This document shows positions 43,332 through 52,887 of a stretch of DNA of 64,000 bases, in pieces. Numbering within the stretch: position 1 is the stretch's first letter; the number at the start of each line of letters is the position of its first letter. The translations under genes were made by a program, and so were the position numbers. Under the pieces are notes generated by a model. It was not told the DNA's origin, did no database searches, and worked only from the letters and a program-made list of their open reading frames with translations. Source of the DNA: CBDCVA01 sp965222935 [NCBI: Candidatus Latescibacterota bacterium] (lineage in GTDB: Bacteria; Latescibacterota; CBDCVA01); NCBI GenBank assembly GCA_965222935.1, contig CBDCVA010000002.1, positions 1,178,001 through 1,242,000 on the forward strand. The letters run 5' to 3'.

Positions 43332-45335
43332 TCACCCCACGCCGGGGCCATCCGGGTACAGCACCATGTCCAAGATCAGGGGGAACCCGTCGCCAGCGAA
43401 ATAGCCCATGGCCAGACCGAGAAAGAAGGGTTTTGCGCGTTCGTAAAGCGAGCCTCCGCCCAGACGCAGTATCACCAACTTGGAGAGCCAGGCCAGAAAG
43501 ATGGCCAAGCAGGTATTGCGCAGGGGCCAGGTGGAGGCGACCGCCAGCCCAACGGGGTGCAGCGGCCACCAGGCGTACTGGTAACGCAAGAACGTGATGA
43601 CCCCCATCATCGCGGCGCCGAGGCCCATGAAGCCCAACCTCGACCATTGGGTCGTCGTCTGGTCCTTGATCCTGTTCAGCACGTCGTCAAAGGCCGAAAT
43701 CCCGCCGACGGAAAAACTCCAGGAACCGAAATTGAATGCGCCGCCGTGGTATCCGATCCAGAGGATGTACGCCGCAGTTGTGATGAGCCCCGCTATGGAC
43801 GAGAGCAGGAGCGCCCAGGGAAGAATCCGCGCGCCCCGCCGGATCTGGTCGGTCAGCCGCGTCCCGGTCGCCGCGTGGCCCATGAAGACGGTCTGGACAT
43901 CCGAATGCCAGATGTACTGGTAGCCCAGGCTGACGGCCGATTGCGGCGTCATGTTCGCGGTCCCCACAGCGTGGAAGAGGAACATCTCGCCAAGCATGGG
44001 CGGAGTAACGTAAAGGAGCCCCACCTGACAGAGTAAGCGCGTGAGGCCGAAGTAGATGATCATGATGCTGGCTGTGAATGCGAAGACGAGGGGCCACGAG
44101 AGGCCGCTGTAACGAAACCAGCCCATCATGAACAGGAGCCCGCCAACGAGGACCAGGACCGCCGCCCGATAGGACATGGGCTCCAGCGTATCGTCAATGG
44201 GCACCCGGTTGGGCCGGATCGCCTTGCGCAGGACGGTCCAGAGATGTCGTCTAGCGAGCCAGAACGAGGTCAGAACCAGGACCACGAACGCGCCCCAGCT
44301 CTGCCAGGCACTGGCCTCGACGCTCCAAACGAAGAAGCTGGAGGGTCCCAGCGAGAAGCCGAGGCGGCTATAGATTCCCTCCTGGATCGCCACCAACATG
44401 GTGAAGAACCACAGCGACAGGAGCACGTCCAGGTGGGCCAGAAACATGATCCCGAGGACCGGCGGGTAGATCCAGAGCATCAGCGGCGGGAAGCCGCGGG
44501 CGAGCGTTATTGGGATCCACCAGACCGGGATCTCCGGCAAAGCGGGGAAGTACTCGTGCGCAACCGACATCCACCAGACCAACGTGGTGATGCCGAATCC
44601 GATCCAGAAAGACCTCTCGCGCAGCAGCGCCGGGAGCAGTCTGGGGCCATCGGAATCCTCGATCAGCCGCTGGGGCAGCTCCACGATCGGGAAGGCCAGC
44701 CGTTCGTGCTCCACCCAGTGCCGTCGGAAGATGAGCACCAGACTGAAGCAGACGGCGTAGAACGCCACGATGAACGAAAACCACCAGAAAAGCGGCACGG
44801 TCCAAGCGGCCCAGGGGACCGATCCGTCGGGAGGCAACCCCTCGTAGAAGAGAGCCATGGCCCCGGTATCGTCCGAGGGCGTGAGCCACCCGGGGAGATA
44901 GGGCCACAAGTTCTCCATCCATCCGTTCTCCGGCGTCGCGAAATAGTAAGGCGAGCTCATGATCCCTATACCCATCCCGAGCAGGAAGATGGGGATGGAG
45001 GCGCCCGTAAGCGACATCACAAAGATCATCACCAACTCACCCGGCCGAAGCGCCCAGCTATGCTTCATCCACTTGAGGAGAGGGTTCACGATGAACACCA
45101 GGATGAGGAGGGGGAGCATCACGCAGGTGGGCAGGAAAGTTCGCGTGATCTCGGAGCGGTCCCCGACGGGAGTGAAGTATCGCCAGAGCATCGCTGGCGC
45201 CGAGATGTTGATCAGGACGACCAGGGCCAGACCGATCAACAGCGCCCATCCGATCCGCATGGGGCGAGCAGCGGGCGGTGGGGCCTGTGGCCCGGCGGCG
45301 GGCACGACGGCAGAGCGGTCTGCGTTCAGAGCCAT
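43332..45335 (-). CDS. Large polytopic membrane protein, DUF6785/DUF6784-like
   Basis: 667 residues from ATG at 45335, with about 12-14 membrane segments (for example IGWALLIGLALVVLINISAP, LPTCVMLPLLILVFIVNPLL, SWPLVFAFTASIMIIYFGLT). ALRPGELVMIFVMSLTGASI, RRHWVEHERLAFPIVELPQR and LRYQYAWWPLHPVGLAVAST look like the family of unknown membrane proteins labelled DUF6785/DUF6784. That family is frequent in Planctomycetota, Poribacteria-like and Armatimonadota genomes and resembles oligopeptide transporters (OPT). I infer a transporter role from this shape only. Its neighbours are catabolic SDR, amidohydrolase and dioxygenase genes. Confidence 0.8.
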   Translation of the reverse strand: MALNADRSAVVPAAGPQAPPPAARPMRIGWALLIGLALVVLINISAPAMLWRYFTPVGDRSEITRTFLPTCVMLPLLILVFIVNPLLKWMKHSWALRPGELVMIFVMSLTGASIPIFLLGMGIGIMSSPYYFATPENGWMENLWPYLPGWLTPSDDTGAMALFYEGLPPDGSVPWAAWTVPLFWWFSFIVAFYAVCFSLVLIFRRHWVEHERLAFPIVELPQRLIEDSDGPRLLPALLRERSFWIGFGITTLVWWMSVAHEYFPALPEIPVWWIPITLARGFPPLMLWIYPPVLGIMFLAHLDVLLSLWFFTMLVAIQEGIYSRLGFSLGPSSFFVWSVEASAWQSWGAFVVLVLTSFWLARRHLWTVLRKAIRPNRVPIDDTLEPMSYRAAVLVLVGGLLFMMGWFRYSGLSWPLVFAFTASIMIIYFGLTRLLCQVGLLYVTPPMLGEMFLFHAVGTANMTPQSAVSLGYQYIWHSDVQTVFMGHAATGTRLTDQIRRGARILPWALLLSSIAGLITTAAYILWIGYHGGAFNFGSWSFSVGGISAFDDVLNRIKDQTTTQWSRLGFMGLGAAMMGVITFLRYQYAWWPLHPVGLAVASTWPLRNTCLAIFLAWLSKLVILRLGGGSLYERAKPFFLGLAMGYFAGDGFPLILDMVLYPDGPGVG

Positions 45336-45549
45336 GACGATTACAGAGTTCCGTGGCGATTGGGCGCGTCGGCGTCCACCCAAGCAGGTGCTATCGCTCG
45401 CGCGCAGGGTCTCGCGCGCCCAGGCATAACGTAGCCATTGTGATCGCTGAGCGCACCTGCTTTTTGATGTGAGCGGGCTGACGGGCACGAAAGGTTTCGC
45501 GCCGGTGCTGCCCAAGGGCGGTAGCGCGCCCACTCCGGCAACATCATCT

Positions 45550-45765
45550 TCAACTGGCCCGGGTGACTTGAGATGGGGTGTGCGAGCGGTTGATCTTCCG
45601 AAGCGCGCGTGACACGGTGCGTCTTAGCTCACCCAAGAGATTCTGATCCGGTACGCCGTCGATCACCCAGTAACCATCCTCGCTCAGTTGGCGGCGTTTG
45701 TCTAGCGCTTGCTCGTGAGTGAGGATGGAATTCCTCCCGGGCGGTCCTGACTTCCGCCCCTTCAT
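45550..45765 (-). pseudogene. N-terminal remnant of a phytanoyl-CoA dioxygenase-like gene
   Basis: The segment reads ILTHEQALDKRRQLSEDGYW then VIDGVPDQNLLGELRRTV before losing family likeness and stopping. That is the N-terminal helix and first strand of PhyH proteins. A clean GGGAGGAA site precedes an ATC codon at 45726-45724 where a start would be expected. It lies just downstream of the intact PhyH gene at 45796, so it is the stump of a tandem family member. Confidence 0.55.
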
Positions 45766-45795
45766 CTGGGGCCTCGTCGGTTGGAACGCGGGGGC

Positions 45796-46815
45796 TTACG
45801 AGGTGTCCGTCGGCATCTTGAGCGTAGCGAGCAACTCTTCCGCCCTTTTGCGCTTGGCCGGGTCGGCGCCGCGCGAGATGATGCGCTGGAGTGCCGAAAT
45901 GGCGCCCCCATCACCGCGTTCGGCCATCTCAAGTGCCATGTGGTCCCGCTTTTCGTAGTAGCTGTTATCAAACACCTTGGTCGTCATGCCGCACTCGCGC
46001 CAATAGTACTGCAAATCGCCCGGCGGCCAGTCGGCGTAGACCTCTTCCCAGGTAATCAGCCCTCCATGCGGCTCGAGGCTGCCCGGCGCGATCGGGTCGC
46101 TCACTTTCTGAAGCCTGGCGTCGACGGACATGCGCAGCCGGTCAGCGGTGCAGGGCAGGCCCTTGTGCACGGTCACACTGTGAAAGATGAGCACGTCCCC
46201 CTGCTTGAACGGATTGCACACCCAGTTGTCCTCGAGCAGATCGGTCACCTCCATACCGCCAGCGCCCATAGCAGGACGATACTCGTAGAGACCGTGATGG
46301 TGGGAGCCGGACGCAATTTGAAGACCGCCCATCTCCGGTGGCACGTCGCTCAGCGGTATCCATGCGGTGTAGGTATCGGCCGTTCCCTGGATCGGGATGA
46401 AATCCTGATGCGCCGGGGTCGTAAAGACCTCTCTCTGCGGGAACATCGTCCGCGAGATGATGCGGGGGTGTGGCATCACGGGTTCGCCTAGCATCCGCTC
46501 CAACAAGCCGATGAGGTTTGGATGGTGCTGGAGTGCGTGTAAGTCGGGGAGCTTGTACATGACGTGGTAGATGTCCATGTATTTCGGCTCCGGTTCGACG
46601 CAGAAGCCGTTCAGGTCCGCAACGGCGTCTCCGAGCGGCGCGTCGGTCTTGACCCAACCCCCCTCGCGCGCGATTTCAAGAAACTGCATCCGCAGGTTTT
46701 CCAAGGTGTCGGTGGGCAAGAGCCCGCGGATGAACAGGTACCCGTCTCGCTCCATGCGTCTCAAGAGTTCAGGACCGCTATCCAGGACGTCCGTCGAATC
46801 GAGAAAGGGTTGCAT
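45796..46815 (-). CDS. Phytanoyl-CoA dioxygenase family Fe(II)/2-oxoglutarate oxygenase
   Basis: 339 residues, ATG preceded by GGAGAG. The N-terminal MERDGYLFIRGLLPTDTLEN is typical of the family. The iron ligands are the H-x-D pair in TTPAHQDFIPIQG and the distal His in LIFHSVTVHKGLP; RLRMSVDARLQ gives the Arg that holds 2-oxoglutarate. Members hydroxylate small molecules, not only phytanoyl-CoA, and are greatly expanded in Poribacteria- and Latescibacterota-like genomes. No CoA-specific feature is visible, so the substrate is open. Confidence 0.9.
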   Translation of the reverse strand: MQPFLDSTDVLDSGPELLRRMERDGYLFIRGLLPTDTLENLRMQFLEIAREGGWVKTDAPLGDAVADLNGFCVEPEPKYMDIYHVMYKLPDLHALQHHPNLIGLLERMLGEPVMPHPRIISRTMFPQREVFTTPAHQDFIPIQGTADTYTAWIPLSDVPPEMGGLQIASGSHHHGLYEYRPAMGAGGMEVTDLLEDNWVCNPFKQGDVLIFHSVTVHKGLPCTADRLRMSVDARLQKVSDPIAPGSLEPHGGLITWEEVYADWPPGDLQYYWRECGMTTKVFDNSYYEKRDHMALEMAERGDGGAISALQRIISRGADPAKRKRAEELLATLKMPTDTS

Positions 46816-47028
46816 GCACTTCTCTCCGGTTGGGGGTTTCAGGCTTCGGCGCCCGTCGGGTGCCCATACCTTGACATCTCTCTAAGAAAAGCGCTTTGCC
46901 CATCGCGGCAAGGAAATTGACGGGGCCATCCTTCCAACGATGTCAGGATGGCGATGGGCGTCCACCGCCGCAAGTGCTTGACGCTGCGTGGACGCGAACC
47001 TTGATTGATCGTGACGCAGCCGAAGACC

Positions 47029-47247
47029 ATGTGCAACGACTCTTTCCGGATGAAAGTGCGTGATGTGATCCAGCCCGAAGGTTCGCAATCCCCGGTTCCC
47101 TCCCAAGTGCCTGCTATGTCCCTGCCGTCGGGCTCGGAGGTCTGCCTCTGTCCGATCTGCGTCTTGCGCGCGATGGTGATCGAGGGCGTGTGGGGCCGGT
47201 GCCGCGCCTGTGGCTACCGGGAGCACTGCTGTGACCCGGCACGGTGA
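47029..47247 (+). CDS. Possible small zinc-ribbon protein
   Basis: 72 residues from ATG at 47029. The C-terminal half holds a C-P-x-C and a C-x2-C pair 15 residues apart (CLCPICVLRAMVIEGVWGRC then RACGYREHCC), as in zinc ribbons. Third codon positions in this half are nearly all G or C, as in true genes here. The N-terminal half is less convincing, and an internal ATG (MSLPSGSEVC) may be the start. Its stop overlaps a GTG (47244) that opens a 44-codon frame to 47378 with low support. Function unknown. Confidence 0.4.
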   Translation: MCNDSFRMKVRDVIQPEGSQSPVPSQVPAMSLPSGSEVCLCPICVLRAMVIEGVWGRCRACGYREHCCDPAR

Positions 47248-47393
47248 ACGCAAAGCGGGCCGTGCGCGATCCCCTGCGTCCTCGCGAGCTAGTGGCCTGC
47301 CCGGCACGGCGTAGGCTTTTCCTCCGGCGCGGCGCCCTGCTCTTCGTCAACGGGTGTCCAGCACTATCAGGCGGCTGACACGCCCCCGCGAAG

Positions 47394-48950
47394 ATGGATA
47401 CGCCCTTCTCCACCTGGGCGGCGCTCCTGCCGCCGACTCTGGCCATCGGTCTCGCCTTCGCCACGCGGCGGGCGCTTTTGAGCCTGGGCGCCGGCGCCTG
47501 GGTGGGCGCGACGCTGCTCGCGGAGCACGACCCGTTGTTGGGACTGTGGCGGCTGGTGCAGGTGCACATCCTGGGGCAACTCACGGGACAGTTCCACCTC
47601 CTGGTGGTGCTTTTCATCGCAGGACTCTTGGGCATGGTGGGGATCATGATCGAAGGGGGTGGGATCAACGCCTTGGCGACGTACCTCGGACGACGGGCAC
47701 GAGCTGCACGTGCGGCGCGCCTTGCGACGGCGGGCCTGGGGCTGGCGATCTTCTTCGACGACTACGCCAACACGGCCATCGTCGGGACGACGATGCGGCC
47801 TGTGGCGGATAGGGTGGGTATCTCGCGCGCGAAGCTCGCCTATTTGGTGGATTCCACTGCGGCGCCCGTCGCGGGGTTGGCGCTGCTCTCGACGTGGGTG
47901 GGCTATGAGGTCGGGCTCTTAGGCGAGGTGCTGTCGGGACTGGGCGTTACTGAGAACCCGTACGCGGTCTTCCTCGCGAGCCTGCCCTTCCGCTTTTACT
48001 CGATCTTCACGCTGGTGTTCGTCCTCCTAGTTGCCGCGCTCGGACGCGACTACGGTCCCATGCACGCCGCGGAGCGCGAGGCAGCGGAGAAGAGGTACGA
48101 AGCGTCAGAGGCCAGCGTGGCGGACATCGAAGACGGCGATCCTCCGGCGGCCCGCTGGCTTCTGGCCGTCGTGCCTGTGGGGCTCGTGGTAGCCGCGACA
48201 CTAGTGGGTCTGTGGCTAGACGGCGGAGGATTGGGGCGGTTGACGACGGAGGGGTGGCGGGTGGCGCTCTCGGCTTCGGGATGGCGCGCGGCGCTGGCCG
48301 CGGCCGATTCGAGCCTGGTGTTAGCGGTCGCGGCGGGGGTGGGCTCGGCTTCAGCTGCTAGCCTGGCCCTGGCCTACGGTCGGGGCGCGAGGGCGGTGGG
48401 GCGCGCGTGGCTCCGAGGGATGGTGCCGATGGGCCCGGCGCTGGCCGTTTTGGTCCTCGCCTGGGCGATGAGTGACCTGTGCGGCGCGCTTGGGACGGCG
48501 GAGGTGCTGGTGCAACTCTTACGCGGTGCACTGCCGTCATGGCTTGTGCCGGTGTTGGTGTTCGGGCTGGCCTGCGCGGTGAGTTTCTCGACGGGCTCGT
48601 CCTGGGGGACGATGGCGCTGCTCTTGCCGACGACCATCCCGCTCGCCTTTCATCTTGGGGAGATGACCCTCACGCTTCTGGCCTTGGGTGCGGTGCTGGA
48701 GGGCTCGATTTTCGGCGACCACTGCTCACCCATCAGCGACACGACGGTACTTAGCGCGGTCTCTAGCGGCTGCGATCTGATGCTGCACGTGCGCACGCAA
48801 CTCCCCTATGCACTGACGACGGCAGCGGCAGCGCTCGCGTTCGGTTATATTCCTGCAGCTTTGGGAGCCCCGCCCGTGCTTTTGATCCCGTCAGGCGTGG
48901 CGGTACTCGCCGCCGTGCTGTGGACGCGGGGAAGAACGGCGACTTCGTGA
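47394..48950 (+). CDS. nhaC: NhaC-family Na+/H+ antiporter
   Basis: 518 residues, about 11-12 membrane helices. GLAIFFDDYANTAIVGTTMR near 120-140 is the signature of the NhaC/antiporter group, with the buried acidic pair. A second repeat has SFSTGSSWGTMALLLPTTIP and GSIFGDHCSPISDTTVLSAV, both classical. A charged loop (AAEREAAEKRYEASEASVAD) splits the halves. It exchanges Na+ for H+ or an amino/dicarboxylate-type substrate across the inner membrane. It stands alone on the plus strand between accessory genes. Confidence 0.9.
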   Translation: MDTPFSTWAALLPPTLAIGLAFATRRALLSLGAGAWVGATLLAEHDPLLGLWRLVQVHILGQLTGQFHLLVVLFIAGLLGMVGIMIEGGGINALATYLGRRARAARAARLATAGLGLAIFFDDYANTAIVGTTMRPVADRVGISRAKLAYLVDSTAAPVAGLALLSTWVGYEVGLLGEVLSGLGVTENPYAVFLASLPFRFYSIFTLVFVLLVAALGRDYGPMHAAEREAAEKRYEASEASVADIEDGDPPAARWLLAVVPVGLVVAATLVGLWLDGGGLGRLTTEGWRVALSASGWRAALAAADSSLVLAVAAGVGSASAASLALAYGRGARAVGRAWLRGMVPMGPALAVLVLAWAMSDLCGALGTAEVLVQLLRGALPSWLVPVLVFGLACAVSFSTGSSWGTMALLLPTTIPLAFHLGEMTLTLLALGAVLEGSIFGDHCSPISDTTVLSAVSSGCDLMLHVRTQLPYALTTAAAALAFGYIPAALGAPPVLLIPSGVAVLAAVLWTRGRTATS

Positions 48951-48977
48951 CGACTGGATGGCCGGAGAAAAAGAAGG

Positions 48978-49103
48978 CATGGGACCGAACTGGCCTTTCC
49001 TGATGCGACTAGAGCTATCATTGCGGCCTTTGACACCTATACCATCAACCCCTCGATTACTGCCACCGCCAAGGCGCTGCGCGACACGGGTAATCGAGGA
49101 TAA
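48978..49103 (+). pseudogene. Remnant resembling the tail of a serine-recombinase domain
   Basis: A 41-codon segment reads HGTELAFPDATRAIIAAFDT then YTINPSITATAKALRDTGNR with a TAA at 49101-49103. The pattern of a helix, a variable turn and a final I-A-x-x-L-x-x-x-G-x-R matches the C-terminal part of 'recombinase' domains in large serine recombinases. There is no catalytic domain and no start. It suggests an old integration between nhaC and glgP; the match is by eye and could be chance. Confidence 0.3.
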
Positions 49104-49159
49104 ACGCGCCTAGTCGAAGGGGGAGTGAGGCTGTACTGAAACCCATTCGTACGTTCACG

Positions 49160-51715
49160 GTGAGCCCATCGCTACCGCCCGCGCTGGAGCGGCTGCGTGA
49201 ACTGGCCTACAATCTGCGCTGGACGTGGAGCCATGCCACCATCGAGCTCTTCAGCAGGGTGGACCGCGACCTGTGGGATACGGCGCACCATAATCCGGTC
49301 CTCCTGCTGGGGATGGTGGACCAGGCAGCGCTCGAAGCCGCCAGCGCCGACGAGGGCTTTCTGGCACATCTGGAGGGCACCTCACAGTACTTCGATGCCT
49401 ACATGGCCGCGAAGTCCATGTGGTTCCACAAGACTCACGGCGCCGTCGAAAGCCCCCTCGTTGCCTACTTCTCGGCCGAGTTCGGCCTGGCCGAGTGTCT
49501 GTCCATCTTCGCGGGCGGACTGGGGGTTCTGGCCGGAGACCACCTGAAGTCGGCCTCAGATCTAGGAGTGCCCTTGGTGGGCGTCGGGCTCCTGTACCAG
49601 CAGGGCTACTTCCGGCAATACCTCAATGAGGCCGGTTGGCAACAGGAGGCTTACGAGGACAATGATTTCTACAACCTGCCCCTGACGCTTGAGCACGGGC
49701 CGGACGGGAGGCCGCTCGCCGTTGAAGTGCCCTACCCCGGTCGGGAGGTTCTCGCGCAGATATGGCGCGCACAGGTGGGCCGCGTATCCCTCTACCTCCT
49801 GGACGCCAACGTGAGAGCCAACAGCCCTGAGGACCGGAACATCACCCATCAGCTCTACGGCGGCGATTTGGAAATGCGGATCAAGCAGGACGTGATGTTG
49901 GGGATCGGCGGCTTTCGTGCCCTGGAGACGCTAGGCATCCAGCCTGCCGTCTACCACATGAACGAAGGGCACTCGGCCTTCCTGGCCCTGGAGCGGGTGC
50001 GCTGCCTGATGGAGAGGGGCGGCCTCTCATTTGCCGAGGCGCGAGAGGCGGCATCGGCAGGGCTGATCTTCACCACCCACACTCCCGTGGCAGCCGGACA
50101 CGATTACTTTTCCTCCGAGCAGATGGATCGCTATTTCGGGGGCTACGCCGAAGCCCTGGGCCTGAACCGGCAGGAGTTCCTGGCGCTGGGAAGGCAGGAC
50201 CCCGGGGACGATAGCGAGCTCTTCAGCATGACGGTGCTCGCTCTGCGCCTGTCGGCTTATAGCAACGGGGTCAGCCGGCTGCACGGCAAGGTGAACCGGC
50301 GGATGTGGCAGAAGCTGTGGCCCGGGGTGACCCTGAGCGAAATGCCCATCGGTCACGTGACCAACGGCGTCCACTTCCAGACGTGGATCTCGCGGGAGAT
50401 GGATCAGCTTTACGAGCGCTACCTGGGGCCGCGCTGGCGGGAGTCTCCGGGTGATCAAGCCGTCTGGCAGCGGACCGAGCGCATCTCGGCGGAGGAACTG
50501 TGGCGCGCTCGTGAGCGGAGCCGGGAGCGACTGGTGTCGTTCGTACGAAGTCGCCTGCGAGGCCAGCTCGTACGGCAGAGCGCACTCCGAAGAGAGATCG
50601 AGGCTGCCGATGAGGTGCTGGATTCGGAAGCGTTGACGATCGGCTTCGCGCGCCGTTTCGCGACATATAAACGCGCCACCCTCCTGATTAGGGATCCGGA
50701 GCGGCTCGCCCGCCTCGTGATCGACCCCGACTGTCCGGTGCAGATCGTCTACGCGGGTAAGGCGCACCCTAGGGACGACGCGGGCAAGGAGTTGATCCGG
50801 CAGATCGTGGAGCTGACCCGGCAGGAGCGGTTCCGCAGGCGGCTGGTCTTCCTCGAGGAGTACGACATGGCCGTGGCCCGCTACCTGGTGCAAGGCGTGG
50901 ACGTCTGGCTCAACACACCGCTCCGGCCCCGCGAGGCCAGCGGCACGAGCGGCATGAAGGCGGCCGCCAATGGTGTGTTGAACCTCAGCGTTCTGGACGG
51001 TTGGTGGGACGAAGCCTGGCGTGACTCAGGCGCCGAGTCCGACACCATCGGTTGGGCCATCGGACGGGGAGAGACCTACGACGACCCCGACTACCAGGAC
51101 AGGGTGGAGGCCGAGGCCCTTTACAACCTCTTGGAGCAGGATGTGGTCCCCACCTTCTACGACCGCGGTGCCGACGGGCTGCCCCGCCGTTGGATCGACC
51201 GCATGAAGACATCCATCGGGATTTTGTGCCACGCCTTCAATACGCACCGCATGGTTCGGGAATACACCGATCGGTTCTATGTGCCGGCGGCGGCTCGTCA
51301 CGGTGATCTCGTGGCCGACGCGATGGCACGGGCACGAGACCTGGCGGCTTGGAAGGCTCGCGTCAAGAAAAGTTGGCCCATGGTCCGCATCCAGCCGGTG
51401 GGCATCGAATCGCGCGGCGAGGCGCAGGTCGGCGGCCTGATCCGTGCCAAGGCGCGCGTCCATCTGGGCGATCTGACGCCGAACGACGTGGCTGTAGAGC
51501 TCTACTTGGGGCGAGTAGACCCCAGCGGCGAGCTCACCGAAGCGGAGGCCAGCCCGATGGAGCTCGTCGATCAGGATGGGGATGGCACCTACCTCTTTGA
51601 GGCCGGTTCCACCACCTACCGCAAGAGCGGCCGATATGGCTACACGATGCGCGTCCTTCCGCGCCACCCCGACCTGTCCGCCCCGTTCCTGCCCGGGCTC
51701 ATCGCCTGGGCGTAA
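49160..51715 (+). CDS. glgP: Alpha-glucan (glycogen/maltodextrin) phosphorylase
   Basis: 851 residues from the GTG at 49160. It is the alpha-glucan phosphorylase type: LAYNLRWTWSHATIELFSRV, YFSAEFGLAECLSIFAGGLG and IGFARRFATYKRATLLIRDP. The PLP-lysine motif is in ASGTSGMKAAANGVLNLSVL. It releases glucose-1-phosphate from stored glucan. Homology seems to extend upstream: LKPIRTFTV fits the usual N terminus (MKPIRTFTV) and would begin with CTG at 49136, about 10 bp after GGGGGAG. Its end overlaps the convergent dehydrogenase gene by 17 bp. Confidence 0.93.
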   Translation: MSPSLPPALERLRELAYNLRWTWSHATIELFSRVDRDLWDTAHHNPVLLLGMVDQAALEAASADEGFLAHLEGTSQYFDAYMAAKSMWFHKTHGAVESPLVAYFSAEFGLAECLSIFAGGLGVLAGDHLKSASDLGVPLVGVGLLYQQGYFRQYLNEAGWQQEAYEDNDFYNLPLTLEHGPDGRPLAVEVPYPGREVLAQIWRAQVGRVSLYLLDANVRANSPEDRNITHQLYGGDLEMRIKQDVMLGIGGFRALETLGIQPAVYHMNEGHSAFLALERVRCLMERGGLSFAEAREAASAGLIFTTHTPVAAGHDYFSSEQMDRYFGGYAEALGLNRQEFLALGRQDPGDDSELFSMTVLALRLSAYSNGVSRLHGKVNRRMWQKLWPGVTLSEMPIGHVTNGVHFQTWISREMDQLYERYLGPRWRESPGDQAVWQRTERISAEELWRARERSRERLVSFVRSRLRGQLVRQSALRREIEAADEVLDSEALTIGFARRFATYKRATLLIRDPERLARLVIDPDCPVQIVYAGKAHPRDDAGKELIRQIVELTRQERFRRRLVFLEEYDMAVARYLVQGVDVWLNTPLRPREASGTSGMKAAANGVLNLSVLDGWWDEAWRDSGAESDTIGWAIGRGETYDDPDYQDRVEAEALYNLLEQDVVPTFYDRGADGLPRRWIDRMKTSIGILCHAFNTHRMVREYTDRFYVPAAARHGDLVADAMARARDLAAWKARVKKSWPMVRIQPVGIESRGEAQVGGLIRAKARVHLGDLTPNDVAVELYLGRVDPSGELTEAEASPMELVDQDGDGTYLFEAGSTTYRKSGRYGYTMRVLPRHPDLSAPFLPGLIAWA

Positions 51716-52754
51716 GGCGCGGCGCCTCGCCTTTCGGTCGCCACTGGGATGTGCGCCATGCGGCCTCGACATGGGCTCTGACTTCGGGGTTGACGGGCCC
51801 CGGCTCGGGCCAGCGCCCCGAGAGCACCATACCGACTCTCTCGGCCAGCACCCCAGGGTGAAGCTTCTTTAGACGAGTTGACTCGGCGGCCATGTGCGGT
51901 GTCACGATGACGTTCGGCATCGCAAGAAGCGGGTTATCGGGCTCCGGCGGCTCCTTCTCGAACACGTCCAGCCCCGCGGCGGCGATGCGGCCCTCCCGGA
52001 GTGCGGCGATTAGCGCCGTCTCGTCCACCACCGGGCCGCGCCCCGTGTTGACGAAGACGGCGTGCGGTTTAGCGAGGGCGAAGTGCCTTGCCGTGATGAG
52101 GTGATAGGTCTCGGGATTCAACGGTGCGTGGCAGGAAATGTAGTCGCTCTGCCCGAAGAGGTCTTCCAGGGAAACGGGCTCGACCTGGTGCTCGGCGAAG
52201 ACCTCGGGCGGGACGAGAGGATCATAGGCGATGACGCGCATCTCGAAGCCGTGGGCGATTCGTGCCATGACGCGCGCGATGTTGCCAAAGGCGATCAAGC
52301 CCAACGTCTCGCCATAGAGATGGCCGATGTGATCCCAGCCGTGCTCCCCGCGCCCGCGCCAGACCTCGTTCGCCTCGGGCAGGTGCCGGTTGACTGCGAG
52401 TAGGAGCGTCATCGCGTGCTGGGCTACCTCCCGGTGAAAGAGGAGGGGCACGTTCATGACGGGGATGCCTCGCTCGGTGGCGGCCGGCACGTCGGTGAAG
52501 TTGTAGCCAATACCGAGTGAACTGACGACCTTCAGTGCGGGCAGTGCATCCATGACGCGAGCGGTCACGCGCGGGCCTCCCTCGAGCACGGCATCGGCAT
52601 CCTGTGCCATTGCGATCAGCTCGTCCTCGTCGTTGTAAGGCGCGAGGACCACCTGGCAGCCCCACTTCTCGAACTCAGTGACGTACGGGTGGGCCGGGAC
52701 GTCCTCCACCCACATCTTGTCTTGGCGGTAGATCTTGAACCTGGATTCGGTCAT
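51699..52754 (-). CDS. D-isomer-specific 2-hydroxyacid dehydrogenase (copy 1)
   Basis: 351 residues. The catalytic triad is present: Arg in VFVNTGRGPVVDET, Glu in GLDVFEKEPPEPDN and His in VIVTPHMAAEST. The NAD-binding loop reads LIAFGNIARVMARI where G-x-G-x-x-G is usual, so two of three glycines are lost, and the same is true of copy 2. Members reduce 2-keto acids or related compounds with NAD(P)H. It is a close duplicate of the gene at 52888-53943; a decayed isomerase fragment lies just upstream. Confidence 0.9.
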   Translation of the reverse strand: MTESRFKIYRQDKMWVEDVPAHPYVTEFEKWGCQVVLAPYNDEDELIAMAQDADAVLEGGPRVTARVMDALPALKVVSSLGIGYNFTDVPAATERGIPVMNVPLLFHREVAQHAMTLLLAVNRHLPEANEVWRGRGEHGWDHIGHLYGETLGLIAFGNIARVMARIAHGFEMRVIAYDPLVPPEVFAEHQVEPVSLEDLFGQSDYISCHAPLNPETYHLITARHFALAKPHAVFVNTGRGPVVDETALIAALREGRIAAAGLDVFEKEPPEPDNPLLAMPNVIVTPHMAAESTRLKKLHPGVLAERVGMVLSGRWPEPGPVNPEVRAHVEAAWRTSQWRPKGEAPRLTPRR

Positions 52755-52880
52755 TTGATGGCTCGGGCGAACGCATGCGCTCGCGGTTCAGGGACGATGT
52801 GGTGCCGCAGAAGGCGGTCTCTCATTTCCGGGACAGTGGCAACCTCAACACTCATAGCCGGTCCCCTCCTACGTTTTAGG
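52755..52880 (-). pseudogene. Decayed 3' end of a sugar isomerase, left from tandem duplication
   Basis: About 120 bp upstream of dehydrogenase copy 1 align at DNA level with the 3' end of the intact isomerase upstream of copy 2. Shared blocks include CTCGCGGTT, CCGGGACAG and TCATAGCC in the same order, and both end at the dehydrogenase start. Stops and indels break the reading frame; a 34-codon frame (MSVEVATVPEMRDRLL, 52751-52855) is probably incidental. The isomerase-dehydrogenase unit was therefore duplicated and one isomerase was mostly lost. Confidence 0.65.
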
Positions 52881-52887
52881 CGGTTTG

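Noticed and set aside
44244-45434. Long plus-strand open frame antisense to the DUF6785-like membrane protein
   Set aside because: Composition is charged and repetitive with no domain; the minus-strand protein has clear membrane helices and family motifs.
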